From contig DAIMDW010000006.1 of assembly GCA_036725605.1 (NCBI GenBank), forward strand, positions 62,001 through 126,000: 64,000 nucleotides of DNA. Reading direction: 5' to 3'. Source of the stretch: CALBTQ01 sp036725605. Its GTDB lineage: Bacteria > Lernaellota > Lernaellaia > Lernaellales > Lernaellaceae. The translations under genes were made by a program, and so were the position numbers. This document shows, in pieces, positions 17,897-26,457 of the stretch; position 1 is the first letter of the stretch, and each line of letters opens with the position of its first letter. The notes under the pieces were generated by a model that was given only the letters and a program-made list of their open reading frames with translations, was not told the DNA's origin and searched no databases.

Positions 17897-19245
17897 GTGA
17901 GCACCCGCAACGCCGGATGCGCTTGCCTGAAGCGATCCAGCACCTCCATCGCCGTGCGGTGGAAGCCGACCAGCGGATGCGATTCGAGCGCGTACAGCGC
18001 GACGCGCCGGCTGCGATGGCGCAGGCTCATCACGGTGAGGGTTTCGAAGACCTTCAATTCGTTGACCAGCGCGGCCAGCCGCTCGGGCACGCGCGGAGGC
18101 GCCAACGGCGTCAGGCCGTTCTCGTCGACGCGGCAGGTGATTTCCACCACGTCGTGATCGGCCAGCCAGTCGACCGCGCCGCGGTTGGGCGTGGACAACG
18201 CGATTTCCGCGGGCTGCACCGTCGCCGCTTCGAGCACGTCCAGCGCGACGCCGGCGTAGCCTTCGCCTTCGGCCAGGTGATGATCGGGACGCTGACCGCG
18301 ATCGGTTTCCTTCCACGCGTAGTCCATGTAGGAAGCTTCGCGTTCGGCGATGCACGCCGCGTGATGCGCCAGCAGTTTGGCCGGATCGTCCGCGAAGGCC
18401 GGGTCCTTGGTCGCGGCGAAAAAGCGTTCGGTCAGGCGCAGCGTTTTGGTCCCGCGCGTTTCCGGCTCGGCCAGCACCGCCGGCACGGCCTGCTCCGAGA
18501 GCAGGTAGTAATACAGGTACTCGTTGGGGAACGCGCCCAGTTCGCGCACCAGGTCGCGGCCGAAGATGCCGAACCACTTGTCCAGGAACGTGTCGTCGTT
18601 CATCAACTGCGCGGTGATGTCCTCGTTGTCGAGCCACACCTGCATCGTCGCCGACAGGTGGTTGAGGCCGAACACGCGCGAGCGCAGCCGGTGCACGTCG
18701 ACCTCGTAGCTGAGCGCCACGTAGTCCTTCACGTTGTCGGCGCTGTCGCAGATGCCCACGACCTCATGGAAGCCCCGGTCGTGCAGCGCCTGCGTGACCA
18801 TCCCCGCCGGATTGGTGAAGTTGAGGATCAGCGCGTTGTCGGCCACCGCCCGCGTGCGGCGGCAGATGTGCAGCAGGTCGGGCACCGAACGCCCGGTCAT
18901 CGCGTAGCCGCCGGCGCCGACGGTTTCCTGTCCCAGAATGCCCGCCTCTTTGCAGATCGTCTCGTCGGCGATGCGCCCTTCCTCGAAGCCGGGGCGGATG
19001 GTGGTGACCACCGCGTTCGCGCCTTCCAGCGCTTTGTCCAGATCGGGCTCGACCTGCACGGCGAACGGATCGCCCGCCTCGCGCACCAGATGGCGCGTCA
19101 GCTCGCCCATGATCGCCAGACGATCGGCGCGGATGTCGCTCATGGCCAGCGTGTCGATTTGCGTACCGCGCGCCACCCGGCGCAGAAGACTACGGACGAA
19201 CAGCGGCATGCGAATGCCGCCGGCGCCGACAACGGTCAATTTCAT
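17893..19245 (-). CDS. GH4 family 6-phospho-glycosidase
   Basis: The 450-residue protein starts MKLTVVGAGGIRMPLFVRSL, the NAD-binding Rossmann start of glycoside hydrolase family 4, enzymes that cleave 6-phospho-glucosides by NAD+- and Mn2+-dependent oxidation-elimination. FTNPAGMVTQAL is the NPA motif. VVGICDSADN carries the metal-binding Cys, and FGLNHLS the metal-binding His. The sequence is nearest in style to 6-phospho-beta-glucosidases. It overlaps the sugar-kinase gene by 4 bases, so the two form one operon. PTS genes that would supply a phosphorylated substrate are absent from the window. Confidence 0.85.
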   Translation of the reverse strand: MKLTVVGAGGIRMPLFVRSLLRRVARGTQIDTLAMSDIRADRLAIMGELTRHLVREAGDPFAVQVEPDLDKALEGANAVVTTIRPGFEEGRIADETICKEAGILGQETVGAGGYAMTGRSVPDLLHICRRTRAVADNALILNFTNPAGMVTQALHDRGFHEVVGICDSADNVKDYVALSYEVDVHRLRSRVFGLNHLSATMQVWLDNEDITAQLMNDDTFLDKWFGIFGRDLVRELGAFPNEYLYYYLLSEQAVPAVLAEPETRGTKTLRLTERFFAATKDPAFADDPAKLLAHHAACIAEREASYMDYAWKETDRGQRPDHHLAEGEGYAGVALDVLEAATVQPAEIALSTPNRGAVDWLADHDVVEITCRVDENGLTPLAPPRVPERLAALVNELKVFETLTVMSLRHRSRRVALYALESHPLVGFHRTAMEVLDRFRQAHPALRVLT

Positions 19246-19366
19246 GTGTCGCTCCTTGCTGCGAAAACCACGCGCCGGTCGCGACGGCCGGCGGAAAAAA
19301 ACGGGCCGATTGTAGCGGGAACCGCGTGGCTTGAAAAGCAGCGCGTTGCGCCGGAATGCGAAAAAA

Positions 19367-20443
19367 TCAGGCGAGCGGCAGCAGACGGATCCAGGAAGCG
19401 AGCAGCGCCGGCAAGCCTTCGCCGGCCTGCGCCAGCGCGTCGGCGCTTTCCGGCTCGAGCAGTCCGAGCATCGGACGCACGCCGACCATGTAGAACAGGA
19501 AAAAGAGAATGATCAACGCCGAGAGAATCATGATGAGCGTGGCCAGGCCCCAGGGCGATCGAACGGGTTTGTCGATTTTCGTATGGCCGATTTTCACGTC
19601 GGTGATCGGCAGATCGTTTTGCGCTTCCTCGATGGGCGGCGGCACGTTGTCGAGCGGTTGGGTCTTGCGGTAGTCCGGATGCGCCTTGACGATCACGGTG
19701 ATGTTGTCGCGGCTGCCGCCGTGATAGCCGGCGCGCATCAGGTGCTCGGCGGCGGTCGCCGGGTTTTCGCTGCCTTCGATCAACTCGCGCAGACGATCGT
19801 CGTCCGCGCCGTTGTTGAGTCCGTCGCTGCACAGCATCAACAAACCGCCCGGCGGCAGTTGGTACCAGCCTTCGGGCTCCGGGAAAAGATCGACTTCCGG
19901 CTTGGGGCCCGACCCGACCGAGCGCGTCAGCGCGTGCGACAAGGGGCTGCGCGCCGCTTCCTCTTCGGAGAGCGCGCCCACGCGCACCGCTTCCTCGCGC
20001 AGGGAATGATCGCGGGTCAGGCGCATCAGGCTGCGATCGTTCGGATCGTACAGGTAGGCGCGGCTGTCGCCGACGTTGCCGACGACGAAGCGGTCGTTCT
20101 TGAACAACGCCGCCACCAGCGTCGTGCCCATGCCGTGCTTTTCGGGCTCGGCCTGGCCTTCGTTGTACACGTCGTCATGCGCTTTGTGGGCGGCCGCCTC
20201 GATCGCTTCGCGGAGAATGAAATCTTCCGGTTCGGCGTCTTTGAGTTGTTCGCGCAGCTCGGCAACGAACACCTGCCCCGCCAACTGGCTGGCGCGGTCT
20301 CCCGCCCGCATCCCGCCCATGCCGTCGAGTACGACCAGCAAGTGAAGTGCACCTTGCGCCGTATCGATCGCGGCGGTTAACGGAGTGTCCTGATTGTAAG
20401 GCCGGCGGCCCCTATGGGTGACAACCGCAACATGTGAATTCAT
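19367..20443 (-). CDS. membrane-anchored PP2C-type Ser/Thr phosphatase
   Basis: The 358-residue protein has a PPM/PP2C domain in residues 1-255: RRPYNQDT, VVLDGMGGMRAGDRAS (metal-binding Asp), GNVGDSRAYLY, LLMLCSDGLNNG and GSRDNITVIV. A Pro-rich, acidic linker follows, then one membrane helix (about 300-323: LATLIMILSALIILFFLFYM) and a short C-terminal segment outside it. It probably dephosphorylates Ser/Thr-phosphorylated proteins at the inner face of the membrane, counteracting Hanks-type kinases. No kinase gene is adjacent. The next gene upstream on the same strand is glycosyltransferase-like, 64 bases away. Confidence 0.88.
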   Translation of the reverse strand: MNSHVAVVTHRGRRPYNQDTPLTAAIDTAQGALHLLVVLDGMGGMRAGDRASQLAGQVFVAELREQLKDAEPEDFILREAIEAAAHKAHDDVYNEGQAEPEKHGMGTTLVAALFKNDRFVVGNVGDSRAYLYDPNDRSLMRLTRDHSLREEAVRVGALSEEEAARSPLSHALTRSVGSGPKPEVDLFPEPEGWYQLPPGGLLMLCSDGLNNGADDDRLRELIEGSENPATAAEHLMRAGYHGGSRDNITVIVKAHPDYRKTQPLDNVPPPIEEAQNDLPITDVKIGHTKIDKPVRSPWGLATLIMILSALIILFFLFYMVGVRPMLGLLEPESADALAQAGEGLPALLASWIRLLPLA

Positions 20444-20507
20444 TATTCATTCCAGCAGCGAGATCCCATTCAATGTAGTTTTTAGCCGTCAAAGTTGCAA
20501 GCGCGAT

Positions 20508-21401
20508 TTATCGGCCCACCCGCGACAACGCTTCGTTGAGTATCGCCGCGACCGATTCCGGATGATGATGCGCCACGGCCGCGCGCAGAATTTCCCCCGC
20601 CGCGCGCGTCGGTGTTTTGTTCAGCAAGTCGCTTTGCAGATGCCGCGCGTACCCGGCGGCGTCGTCGGCGAACGACAGCGTCGCGTCGAGCCGCCCGGCC
20701 TCCAGCAACGGCGCGCAGAGCACCGGCTTGCCCGCCTGACAGGCGCGGATCAACGCGGGCGGCAGCGCGTGCACGGGCAGCGCGTCGAGTCGATAGGGCA
20801 GCAGCGCCGCGTGCAGGCGCGTCCACAACGTTTCGTCGTCGCCGGGACGCAGATGCAGATTCGGCAGCCGGCGTTCGGCCTCACGCAAAAACGGCTCGTC
20901 CGCCGCGTCGCCGCCCACGTAAAGCTGCAAGCGCCGCTCACGTTGCGCCAGTTCCGCAAAGACCTCCCAGCGCAGCGCCGGTTCGCGCGGACCGACGAAG
21001 CCCACCGCCGGCGGCACCAGCGGCAGTTCGTCGACCGCCTTCGCTGCCGGCGGCGCGAGCGGATCGGGCAGCCACAGTGCGTTGGCGTTGCAGCGGCGCG
21101 CCTCGGCGAGCAGGCCGCGCGTGGAGACCGTCAGCAGTTCGGCCTGCCGCAACGCCTGGCGACCGCGCCGGGACGTCGGCAGAATTTCCTTTTCCGGCCG
21201 CGACGCATCCAGGTCGAGCCAGACCGGCAGCTTGCCGATGAAATCGCGGCGCAGGTCCAGCGCCATGAGCGGATCGTCGGTGGCGACCAGATCCAACGGA
21301 CCGTGGGCGATGATTTCCCCGGCGAAATCCGGCAGGGCGAGCAAGGCGCGCAGACGCGGGCCGAGCGGGCGTTGGGCGGTGGAAAAGGTTCGTAGGCGCA
21401 T
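20508..21401 (-). CDS. glycosyltransferase-like protein (GT-B type)
   Basis: The 297-residue soluble protein begins at ATG 21401. The first half resembles the acceptor domain of a GT-B transferase (LVATDDPLMALDLRRDF, LLTVSTRGLLAEARRCNAN, a pattern seen where the enzyme looks up a sugar-donor domain). The second half resembles the GT1/GT4 donor domain: AVGFVGPREPALRW, LQLYVGGDAAD, NLHLRPGDDETLWTRLH, and LPPALIRACQAGKPVLCAP near the usual EX7E site, although the first Glu of that motif is not evident. The substrate is unknown. It is the only glycan-type gene in this part of the window. Confidence 0.55.
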   Translation of the reverse strand: MRLRTFSTAQRPLGPRLRALLALPDFAGEIIAHGPLDLVATDDPLMALDLRRDFIGKLPVWLDLDASRPEKEILPTSRRGRQALRQAELLTVSTRGLLAEARRCNANALWLPDPLAPPAAKAVDELPLVPPAVGFVGPREPALRWEVFAELAQRERRLQLYVGGDAADEPFLREAERRLPNLHLRPGDDETLWTRLHAALLPYRLDALPVHALPPALIRACQAGKPVLCAPLLEAGRLDATLSFADDAAGYARHLQSDLLNKTPTRAAGEILRAAVAHHHPESVAAILNEALSRVGR

Positions 21402-21519
21402 GATTGGGCGATTCGATCACGGGCCCGCCCGCCTTGTCAATCTTGTTGACAATCGCCGGCCAAACCGGCTAAAGATACTGTCGCATCGCGGGCGGCGACC
21501 GCCGCCGCAAACGATGGAT

Positions 21520-21592
21520 GCGGGCGTAACTCAGTTGGTAGAGTACGAGCTTCCCAAGCTCGGAGTCGCGGGTTCGAATCCCGTTGCCCGCT
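21520..21592 (+). tRNA. tRNA-Gly (CCC anticodon)
   Basis: Acceptor stem GCGGGCG pairs with TGCCCGC (one G-T pair). The D arm contains AACTCAGTTGGTAGAG. The anticodon arm is CGAGC-TTCCCAA-GCTCG, giving anticodon CCC. The T arm contains GGGTTCGAATCCC. No CCA is encoded after the discriminator T, unlike the tRNA-Gln in this window. Confidence 0.96.
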
Positions 21593-21603
21593 TCGAAAGA
21601 AAA

Positions 21604-21641
21604 TGGCCTCGATCCGCTGGCGGGATCGGGGCCACTTTTGT
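21604..21641 (+). terminator. terminator after tRNA-Gly
   Basis: GGCCTCGATCC, a 6-base loop, then GGATCGGGGCC form an 11-bp stem with one mismatch, followed by ACTTTTG. It begins 12 bases after the tRNA and ends before yacG. The T run is weak. Confidence 0.55.
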
Positions 21642-21667
21642 ATAGTATATCCCTTAAGGAAGAACGT

Positions 21668-21874
21668 GTGGTGAATTCTCGCATAATTCGGTGTCCGACT
21701 TGTGGCCGCAGGACCAGCTGGGAGGAGGCGCCGCGCGGACCTTTTTGCAGCGAGCGCTGCCGGTTGATCGACCTGGGCAACTGGGCCGATGAAACGTATC
21801 GGACACCCGCCGACGACGGCGGGGGAGAGGATACGTACATAGTCGTTACCGGTCGGAATGAACAGTACGAATAG
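21668..21874 (+). CDS. yacG: DNA gyrase inhibitor YacG-like zinc protein
   Basis: The 68-residue protein uses a GTG start at 21668 (or the adjacent GTG at 21671), with AAGGA upstream; an extension into the tRNA is not credible. The zinc site is CPTC followed by CSERC, matching the YacG C-X2-C...C-X3-C pattern, and the family helix RCRLIDLGNWADETYR follows. E. coli YacG binds GyrB and inhibits gyrase. The acidic C-terminal tail (PADDGGGEDTYIV) is typical. It lies 18 bases before the TamB-like gene. Confidence 0.88.
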   Translation: MVNSRIIRCPTCGRRTSWEEAPRGPFCSERCRLIDLGNWADETYRTPADDGGGEDTYIVVTGRNEQYE

Positions 21875-21892
21875 CAGACAACGGAAAGGTGC

Positions 21893-24800
21893 ATGGCAGA
21901 CGCGGCGAAAGTCATTAATCTGATCGCCAGGATCGTGCGGATCGTCCTGAAGGTGGTGGGCATCACCGTGGGCGGCGTTCTCGGTCTGGTGCTGATCGTG
22001 TTGATCGCCGTGAACTTTCTGCTGCAAACCGGCTTCTTCACCGACATCGTGCTTTCGCAGGCGCTGCCGCCGGTCGAGGAACTGTTGTGCGCCGACCTGC
22101 ACGTCGACAAGCTGCGCCTGAGCCTCGTGCCGTTTTCGCTGCAACTGGAAGGCGCGCGCTTCACCGACCGCGAGGGCAAGTACGACTATCCCTTCGCCAC
22201 GCTCGACAGTCTGACGGTCAAGGTGAAAACGCTGCCGCTGCTGTCGGGCACGGTGGTGGTCAAGGAACTGTCGCTGCGCGGCGCGAGCAACTACCTGCTG
22301 CTGCGCGACGGGCTGGAAAATCTGCCGATGTGTCCCGCCACCGAGGAGCCGGAAGAGGAAGAAGAGGAACCGCCCAGCGACGAGCCGTTCCGCCTCGAGT
22401 TGCCCATCGTCGTGGAGAACCTGCACCTGGACGCGTCGTTCCGCATGGACATGCCCGCCACGACGCCCGAACCGACGCCGGAAGATCCCGAGCCCGCGCC
22501 GGGCAGCGCGATGAACGTCTCGGTGGCCGAAATCACGCTCGACGGCAAGGCCGATCTGCGCGACGGCGACGCGAACGTCGAACTGCGCGTCAAGGGCGGC
22601 GACTTCACCATGGGGGAGATGCACGACACGATCGACCTGGTGGCGATCGACGCGACGGCGAATCTGCAGGAATGGATCGCCAAGGTCGCGCGGCTCGACG
22701 TGGAATTGCCGCTGACCAAACTGGCCGTCACCGCCGAGGCGACCGACCTGCTCGGCGAACTGGATCTTAGCGCCGACGTGAAACTGGACACCGACCTGCG
22801 GAAGGTCAATCAACTCGTGCTGACCAAGCCCGAGGACATGCAGCTTTCCGGACCGGTCGCGCTGACCACCAACGCCAAGCTGCATCTGGGCAAGGAAAAG
22901 ATGACCTACGCGGCCGGCGGCGAATTGTCGCTGCCCGACGCGCGCGTCAACGAACTGCCCATCCAGAACCTGCTGGCGAAATTCATGGTCACCTCCGATC
23001 ACGCCAAGCTCGAACGCCTGACCGGCCGCATCGGCACCGGCGTGCTGGACGTTATCGCCCGCATCGGTTTGCAAGGCGCGATGCCGCTGAACGCGCAGGT
23101 GAAGATCGCCGGGCTGGACGTGGGCGACGCGATCAAGAAATTCGGGCTGGCGGGCGTCGACGCGCGTGGCCTGCTGGACACCGAGTTGACCGCCAACGGC
23201 AACCTCAGCCCGATGGCGCTGGACACCAAGGGCACGGTGAGCCTGGCCGACGCCGGTTACGGCACGGTCGCCAAAACGCGGCAGGTGGACATCGAGCTGG
23301 ACGCCAACGTCGGCGGGACCGACAACCTCGTGCGTTCGTTGCGCCTGACCGCGCTGGACACGATGGTCGCCGGTTCGCTGATGCCGCAGGTCACGCTGGA
23401 TCTGGCCGGCAACTTCGGCGCGAAGGTCAACCAGATCGACAAGCTGCAGTTGACCACCATGCACAGCGAAATCGACGTCAGCGGCACGGCCGATTTGAGC
23501 GGCCCGCTGGCGGTGAAGGTCAAGGCGGAACTCAACGATCTGGGCGAATTCTCCGGCTTCGTGGGCGGCAAGAAGCTCGCCGGTCGCGGCCTGCTGGAGG
23601 CCGAGGTCGGCGGCACGACGAAAAAGCCCGACGTGACCGGCCATCTGCAGTTCGCCGATCTGATCTTCGACAAAATGGAAGTCGGCGCGATCAACGCGGG
23701 GCTGGGCTTCAAAAACGACAAGGCCGTCGTCGAGAACCTGCTGATCGAAGCGGGCGCGGCGGTGATCAAGGCCGACGCCGCGTACGACATGTCGGTCAAA
23801 CCGGCGAACGTGTCGGCCAAGCTGTCGCTGCCGTCCACGAAGATCGCCGAGTTGATCAAGATGGCCGGCATGGCCGATTCGCTGGAAGTCGCCGGCGACG
23901 CCGAACTGACCGTGGACGTCGCCGGGCCGGTCGACGCCCTGAGCGGCAAGGTGCTGCTCAAGGCCGACAAGGTCGAAGCCTTCAAAGAGAAGGTCGAAGC
24001 GCTGACGCTCAACGCGCGGCTGGACGACGGCGTGGTCGTGCTCGACGATCTGTCGATCGTCAAGCAGCGCAGCATCCGGCCGATTTTCAAACGCGGCCTG
24101 TGGCGGCCCAAGCCCGAGGACCAGGTGACCGAAGAGGAAAAGCTGCCCGCGGTGATCCGTCTGACCGGCCGCGTCGATCCGAAAGAAAAAACGTTCTCGA
24201 TCAAACTGCTCACCGAGCACCTGACGGAAATGGCCAGCGACACCGTCGCGCGCGAACGCATCCACGCGATGGCCGACGTCGAACTCAACGCCGATCTGAC
24301 CGGCACTTTCGACAATCCGGGCGGCGCGTTGCGGCTGGCGATCGCGCACGGGCGCTACGAGCACCTGGATCTGGGCAATTCGACGATCGACATCAAGATC
24401 GTCGATCAGCAGGTGAAGGTGACCGGCGCGCTGCTGGCCGGGCGGCAGACCGTTTCGCTGGAAGAACGGTTGCAGGCCGAAACCGAACCGACCGTCGTCG
24501 AGCAGATCCGCGATCGCGTCGAGCCGCTGCTGCCCGGGCACGAAGAGAAGAACGAGGACGATCCCGATTTCGCCGCCGCCGAAGCGCGGATGACGCCGTC
24601 CGAGCAGACCGAGCCCGAACAACCGCCGGTCGATCTGGGCCGTATCGAAATCGACGCGACGCTGGGTTTGCGCGATGAAATGCCGCTGGAAGCGCGGGTG
24701 ACCTTCGCCGCGTTCGACTACTCGAACTTCCTCAAATCCTATGAACAGGTGCGCCGCTCGCGCAAGGAAGAGGGCGACAAGGACGAGGAGGAGGACGAGG

Positions 24801-26449
24801 AAGGCGGACCGGAACAGGAAGTGTTCGGCGGACGCATCGCCGGCGAGATTCTGGTGACCGGTCTGTTGGCGCAGGGCGCGACGGCCGCGGCGCCCGAGGG
24901 CGAGAAGCCGCCGACGAAGGCCGACATCAACGCGACGGTGCGCTTCGAGGAGCTGCTGTTCCAGCGCAACGAATTCGTCATCCGCAATCAGAACGAAGCC
25001 GGCCAGACGGTGCCGATCCTCGTGCATTATCGCAACGGCAACGTCGACGTGGAATCGTTCGCGCTGGGCGGCAAGGGCGTGAAGATCACGCTGGACCGCA
25101 TGGACAAAGGCGAACCGTTCCTCGCCCTGGACGCGGCGATCGAACTGGCGCTGGCCAAGGTGTTTACCGATGCGCTGGCCGACGCCAAGGGCGACCTGAC
25201 GATCCACGCCGAGATTCCGGTCAAGTTCGACATGGACAAAGTGCTGGCCGAGGTGAAGATCCCCGAAGGCACCTTCGCCGTGCGCAACATGCCGGCGGTG
25301 ATCGAGAACTTCACGCTCGACATTCGCTTCGCCCATCGCGAGGCGACGATCAAAAAGCTGTCGGCGAACCTCGGCGGCGGCACGCTCAGCGGCGGCGGCA
25401 CGGTGCGTCTGCCCGCCGACGAGCCGGAACCCGCCAAGGGCGAGAAACGCATCGTCGGCCAGAAGAAGGCGTCGGGTCCGCAGGTCGATCTGATTTTCAA
25501 AATCGACAACGTGAAGACCGGCTTCGACCCGTACCTCGAAGTAGCCATCAACAAGGTCGAGTTGCTGGTGACCAATCGGCCCGACGGCAAGCTGGACGTG
25601 TCCGGCGAGGTGCGCATCGACAAGGCCGTGTACAGCCAGGACTTCGACCTGGCGTTCATCATCAAACAGTTCCAGAAGCCGCGCGGCGCGGTGTCGGGTT
25701 CGGAGACGTACGAGAAGAAGGAAGAGTCGGTGTTTTTCAACATCGTCATCCACGCCCCGCGCAACATCGCCTTCGACAGCAACAACGCGAACATCGAGGT
25801 GAAGCTCGATCTGATCCTGACCGGCTCGAACGTCGAAATGGGCATGATCGGCACGGTCGAGGTGCTCAAGGGCTGGGCGACGGTGCTGCAGAACGATTAC
25901 CGGCTGACCTCGGCGGTGATTCAGTTCTTCGACGAGCGCCGCATCTATCCGACCTTCGACATCAACGCGGCGACCGAGGTCAACGAAATCCAGATTTTCA
26001 TCAACATATCCGGAACGCCGGACCGGTATAAAATCTCGTTCCAGTCCGATCCGCCCAAGACCGAGCGCGACATCGTGACGCTGCTGTCGCTGGGTGTTTC
26101 GTACGAGGAATTCCAGAGCAGCGGCGGCGGCATCTCGACCGAGGAAGCGTTGAGTCTCGCCGCGCAGCAGGCCATCGGATCGCGTTTCCGCAGCTACACG
26201 GGCCTGGATTTCGGCGTGGACAGCTCGACGGGCACCAGCCGCTTCCGCATCAGCGGCGAGCTGGAAAAAGACCTGCGCCTGTCGATCTTCCGGGGCATCG
26301 CCGACCCGACGCTGGCCGCGGAATTGGAATACGGCTTCATTCGCTACATGGCCGTGTACACCGACTGGAGCAACTTCGCCGGACAGGAAGACGTGCCGCC
26401 CAGCGGCGGGTACGGCGCCGGCGTGCGCATTAAAATCGATTTCCGGTAG
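21893..26449 (+). CDS. tamB: TamB-like inner-membrane translocation/assembly protein
   Basis: The 1518-residue protein has one N-terminal membrane helix (about 27-48: VGGVLGLVLIVLIAVNFLL), an AsmA-like start (DLHVDKLRLSLVPFSLQLEG), a Glu-rich stretch (about 155-165), and then a very long beta-repeat region of the AsmA/TamB type. The C-terminal ~150 residues carry the TamB (DUF490) end: VEVLKGWATVLQNDYRL, YPTFDINAATEVNEI, VTLLSLGVSYEEF. TamB-type proteins form a hydrophobic groove bridging the membranes and work with Omp85 partners or in phospholipid transport. The Omp85 gene follows 8 bases downstream, so a Tam-like pair is likely. Confidence 0.88.
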   Translation: MADAAKVINLIARIVRIVLKVVGITVGGVLGLVLIVLIAVNFLLQTGFFTDIVLSQALPPVEELLCADLHVDKLRLSLVPFSLQLEGARFTDREGKYDYPFATLDSLTVKVKTLPLLSGTVVVKELSLRGASNYLLLRDGLENLPMCPATEEPEEEEEEPPSDEPFRLELPIVVENLHLDASFRMDMPATTPEPTPEDPEPAPGSAMNVSVAEITLDGKADLRDGDANVELRVKGGDFTMGEMHDTIDLVAIDATANLQEWIAKVARLDVELPLTKLAVTAEATDLLGELDLSADVKLDTDLRKVNQLVLTKPEDMQLSGPVALTTNAKLHLGKEKMTYAAGGELSLPDARVNELPIQNLLAKFMVTSDHAKLERLTGRIGTGVLDVIARIGLQGAMPLNAQVKIAGLDVGDAIKKFGLAGVDARGLLDTELTANGNLSPMALDTKGTVSLADAGYGTVAKTRQVDIELDANVGGTDNLVRSLRLTALDTMVAGSLMPQVTLDLAGNFGAKVNQIDKLQLTTMHSEIDVSGTADLSGPLAVKVKAELNDLGEFSGFVGGKKLAGRGLLEAEVGGTTKKPDVTGHLQFADLIFDKMEVGAINAGLGFKNDKAVVENLLIEAGAAVIKADAAYDMSVKPANVSAKLSLPSTKIAELIKMAGMADSLEVAGDAELTVDVAGPVDALSGKVLLKADKVEAFKEKVEALTLNARLDDGVVVLDDLSIVKQRSIRPIFKRGLWRPKPEDQVTEEEKLPAVIRLTGRVDPKEKTFSIKLLTEHLTEMASDTVARERIHAMADVELNADLTGTFDNPGGALRLAIAHGRYEHLDLGNSTIDIKIVDQQVKVTGALLAGRQTVSLEERLQAETEPTVVEQIRDRVEPLLPGHEEKNEDDPDFAAAEARMTPSEQTEPEQPPVDLGRIEIDATLGLRDEMPLEARVTFAAFDYSNFLKSYEQVRRSRKEEGDKDEEEDEEGGPEQEVFGGRIAGEILVTGLLAQGATAAAPEGEKPPTKADINATVRFEELLFQRNEFVIRNQNEAGQTVPILVHYRNGNVDVESFALGGKGVKITLDRMDKGEPFLALDAAIELALAKVFTDALADAKGDLTIHAEIPVKFDMDKVLAEVKIPEGTFAVRNMPAVIENFTLDIRFAHREATIKKLSANLGGGTLSGGGTVRLPADEPEPAKGEKRIVGQKKASGPQVDLIFKIDNVKTGFDPYLEVAINKVELLVTNRPDGKLDVSGEVRIDKAVYSQDFDLAFIIKQFQKPRGAVSGSETYEKKEESVFFNIVIHAPRNIAFDSNNANIEVKLDLILTGSNVEMGMIGTVEVLKGWATVLQNDYRLTSAVIQFFDERRIYPTFDINAATEVNEIQIFINISGTPDRYKISFQSDPPKTERDIVTLLSLGVSYEEFQSSGGGISTEEALSLAAQQAIGSRFRSYTGLDFGVDSSTGTSRFRISGELEKDLRLSIFRGIADPTLAAELEYGFIRYMAVYTDWSNFAGQEDVPPSGGYGAGVRIKIDFR

Positions 26450-26457
26450 GAGAACGC

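Noticed and set aside
21437..25753. Very long antisense frame opposite the TamB-like gene (and similar ones opposite the Omp85, hppA and lipoprotein genes)
   Set aside because: They arise from strong GC codon bias: Arg/His/Gln/Asp-rich composition, no recognisable domain, no ribosome-binding site, and full overlap with well-supported genes.
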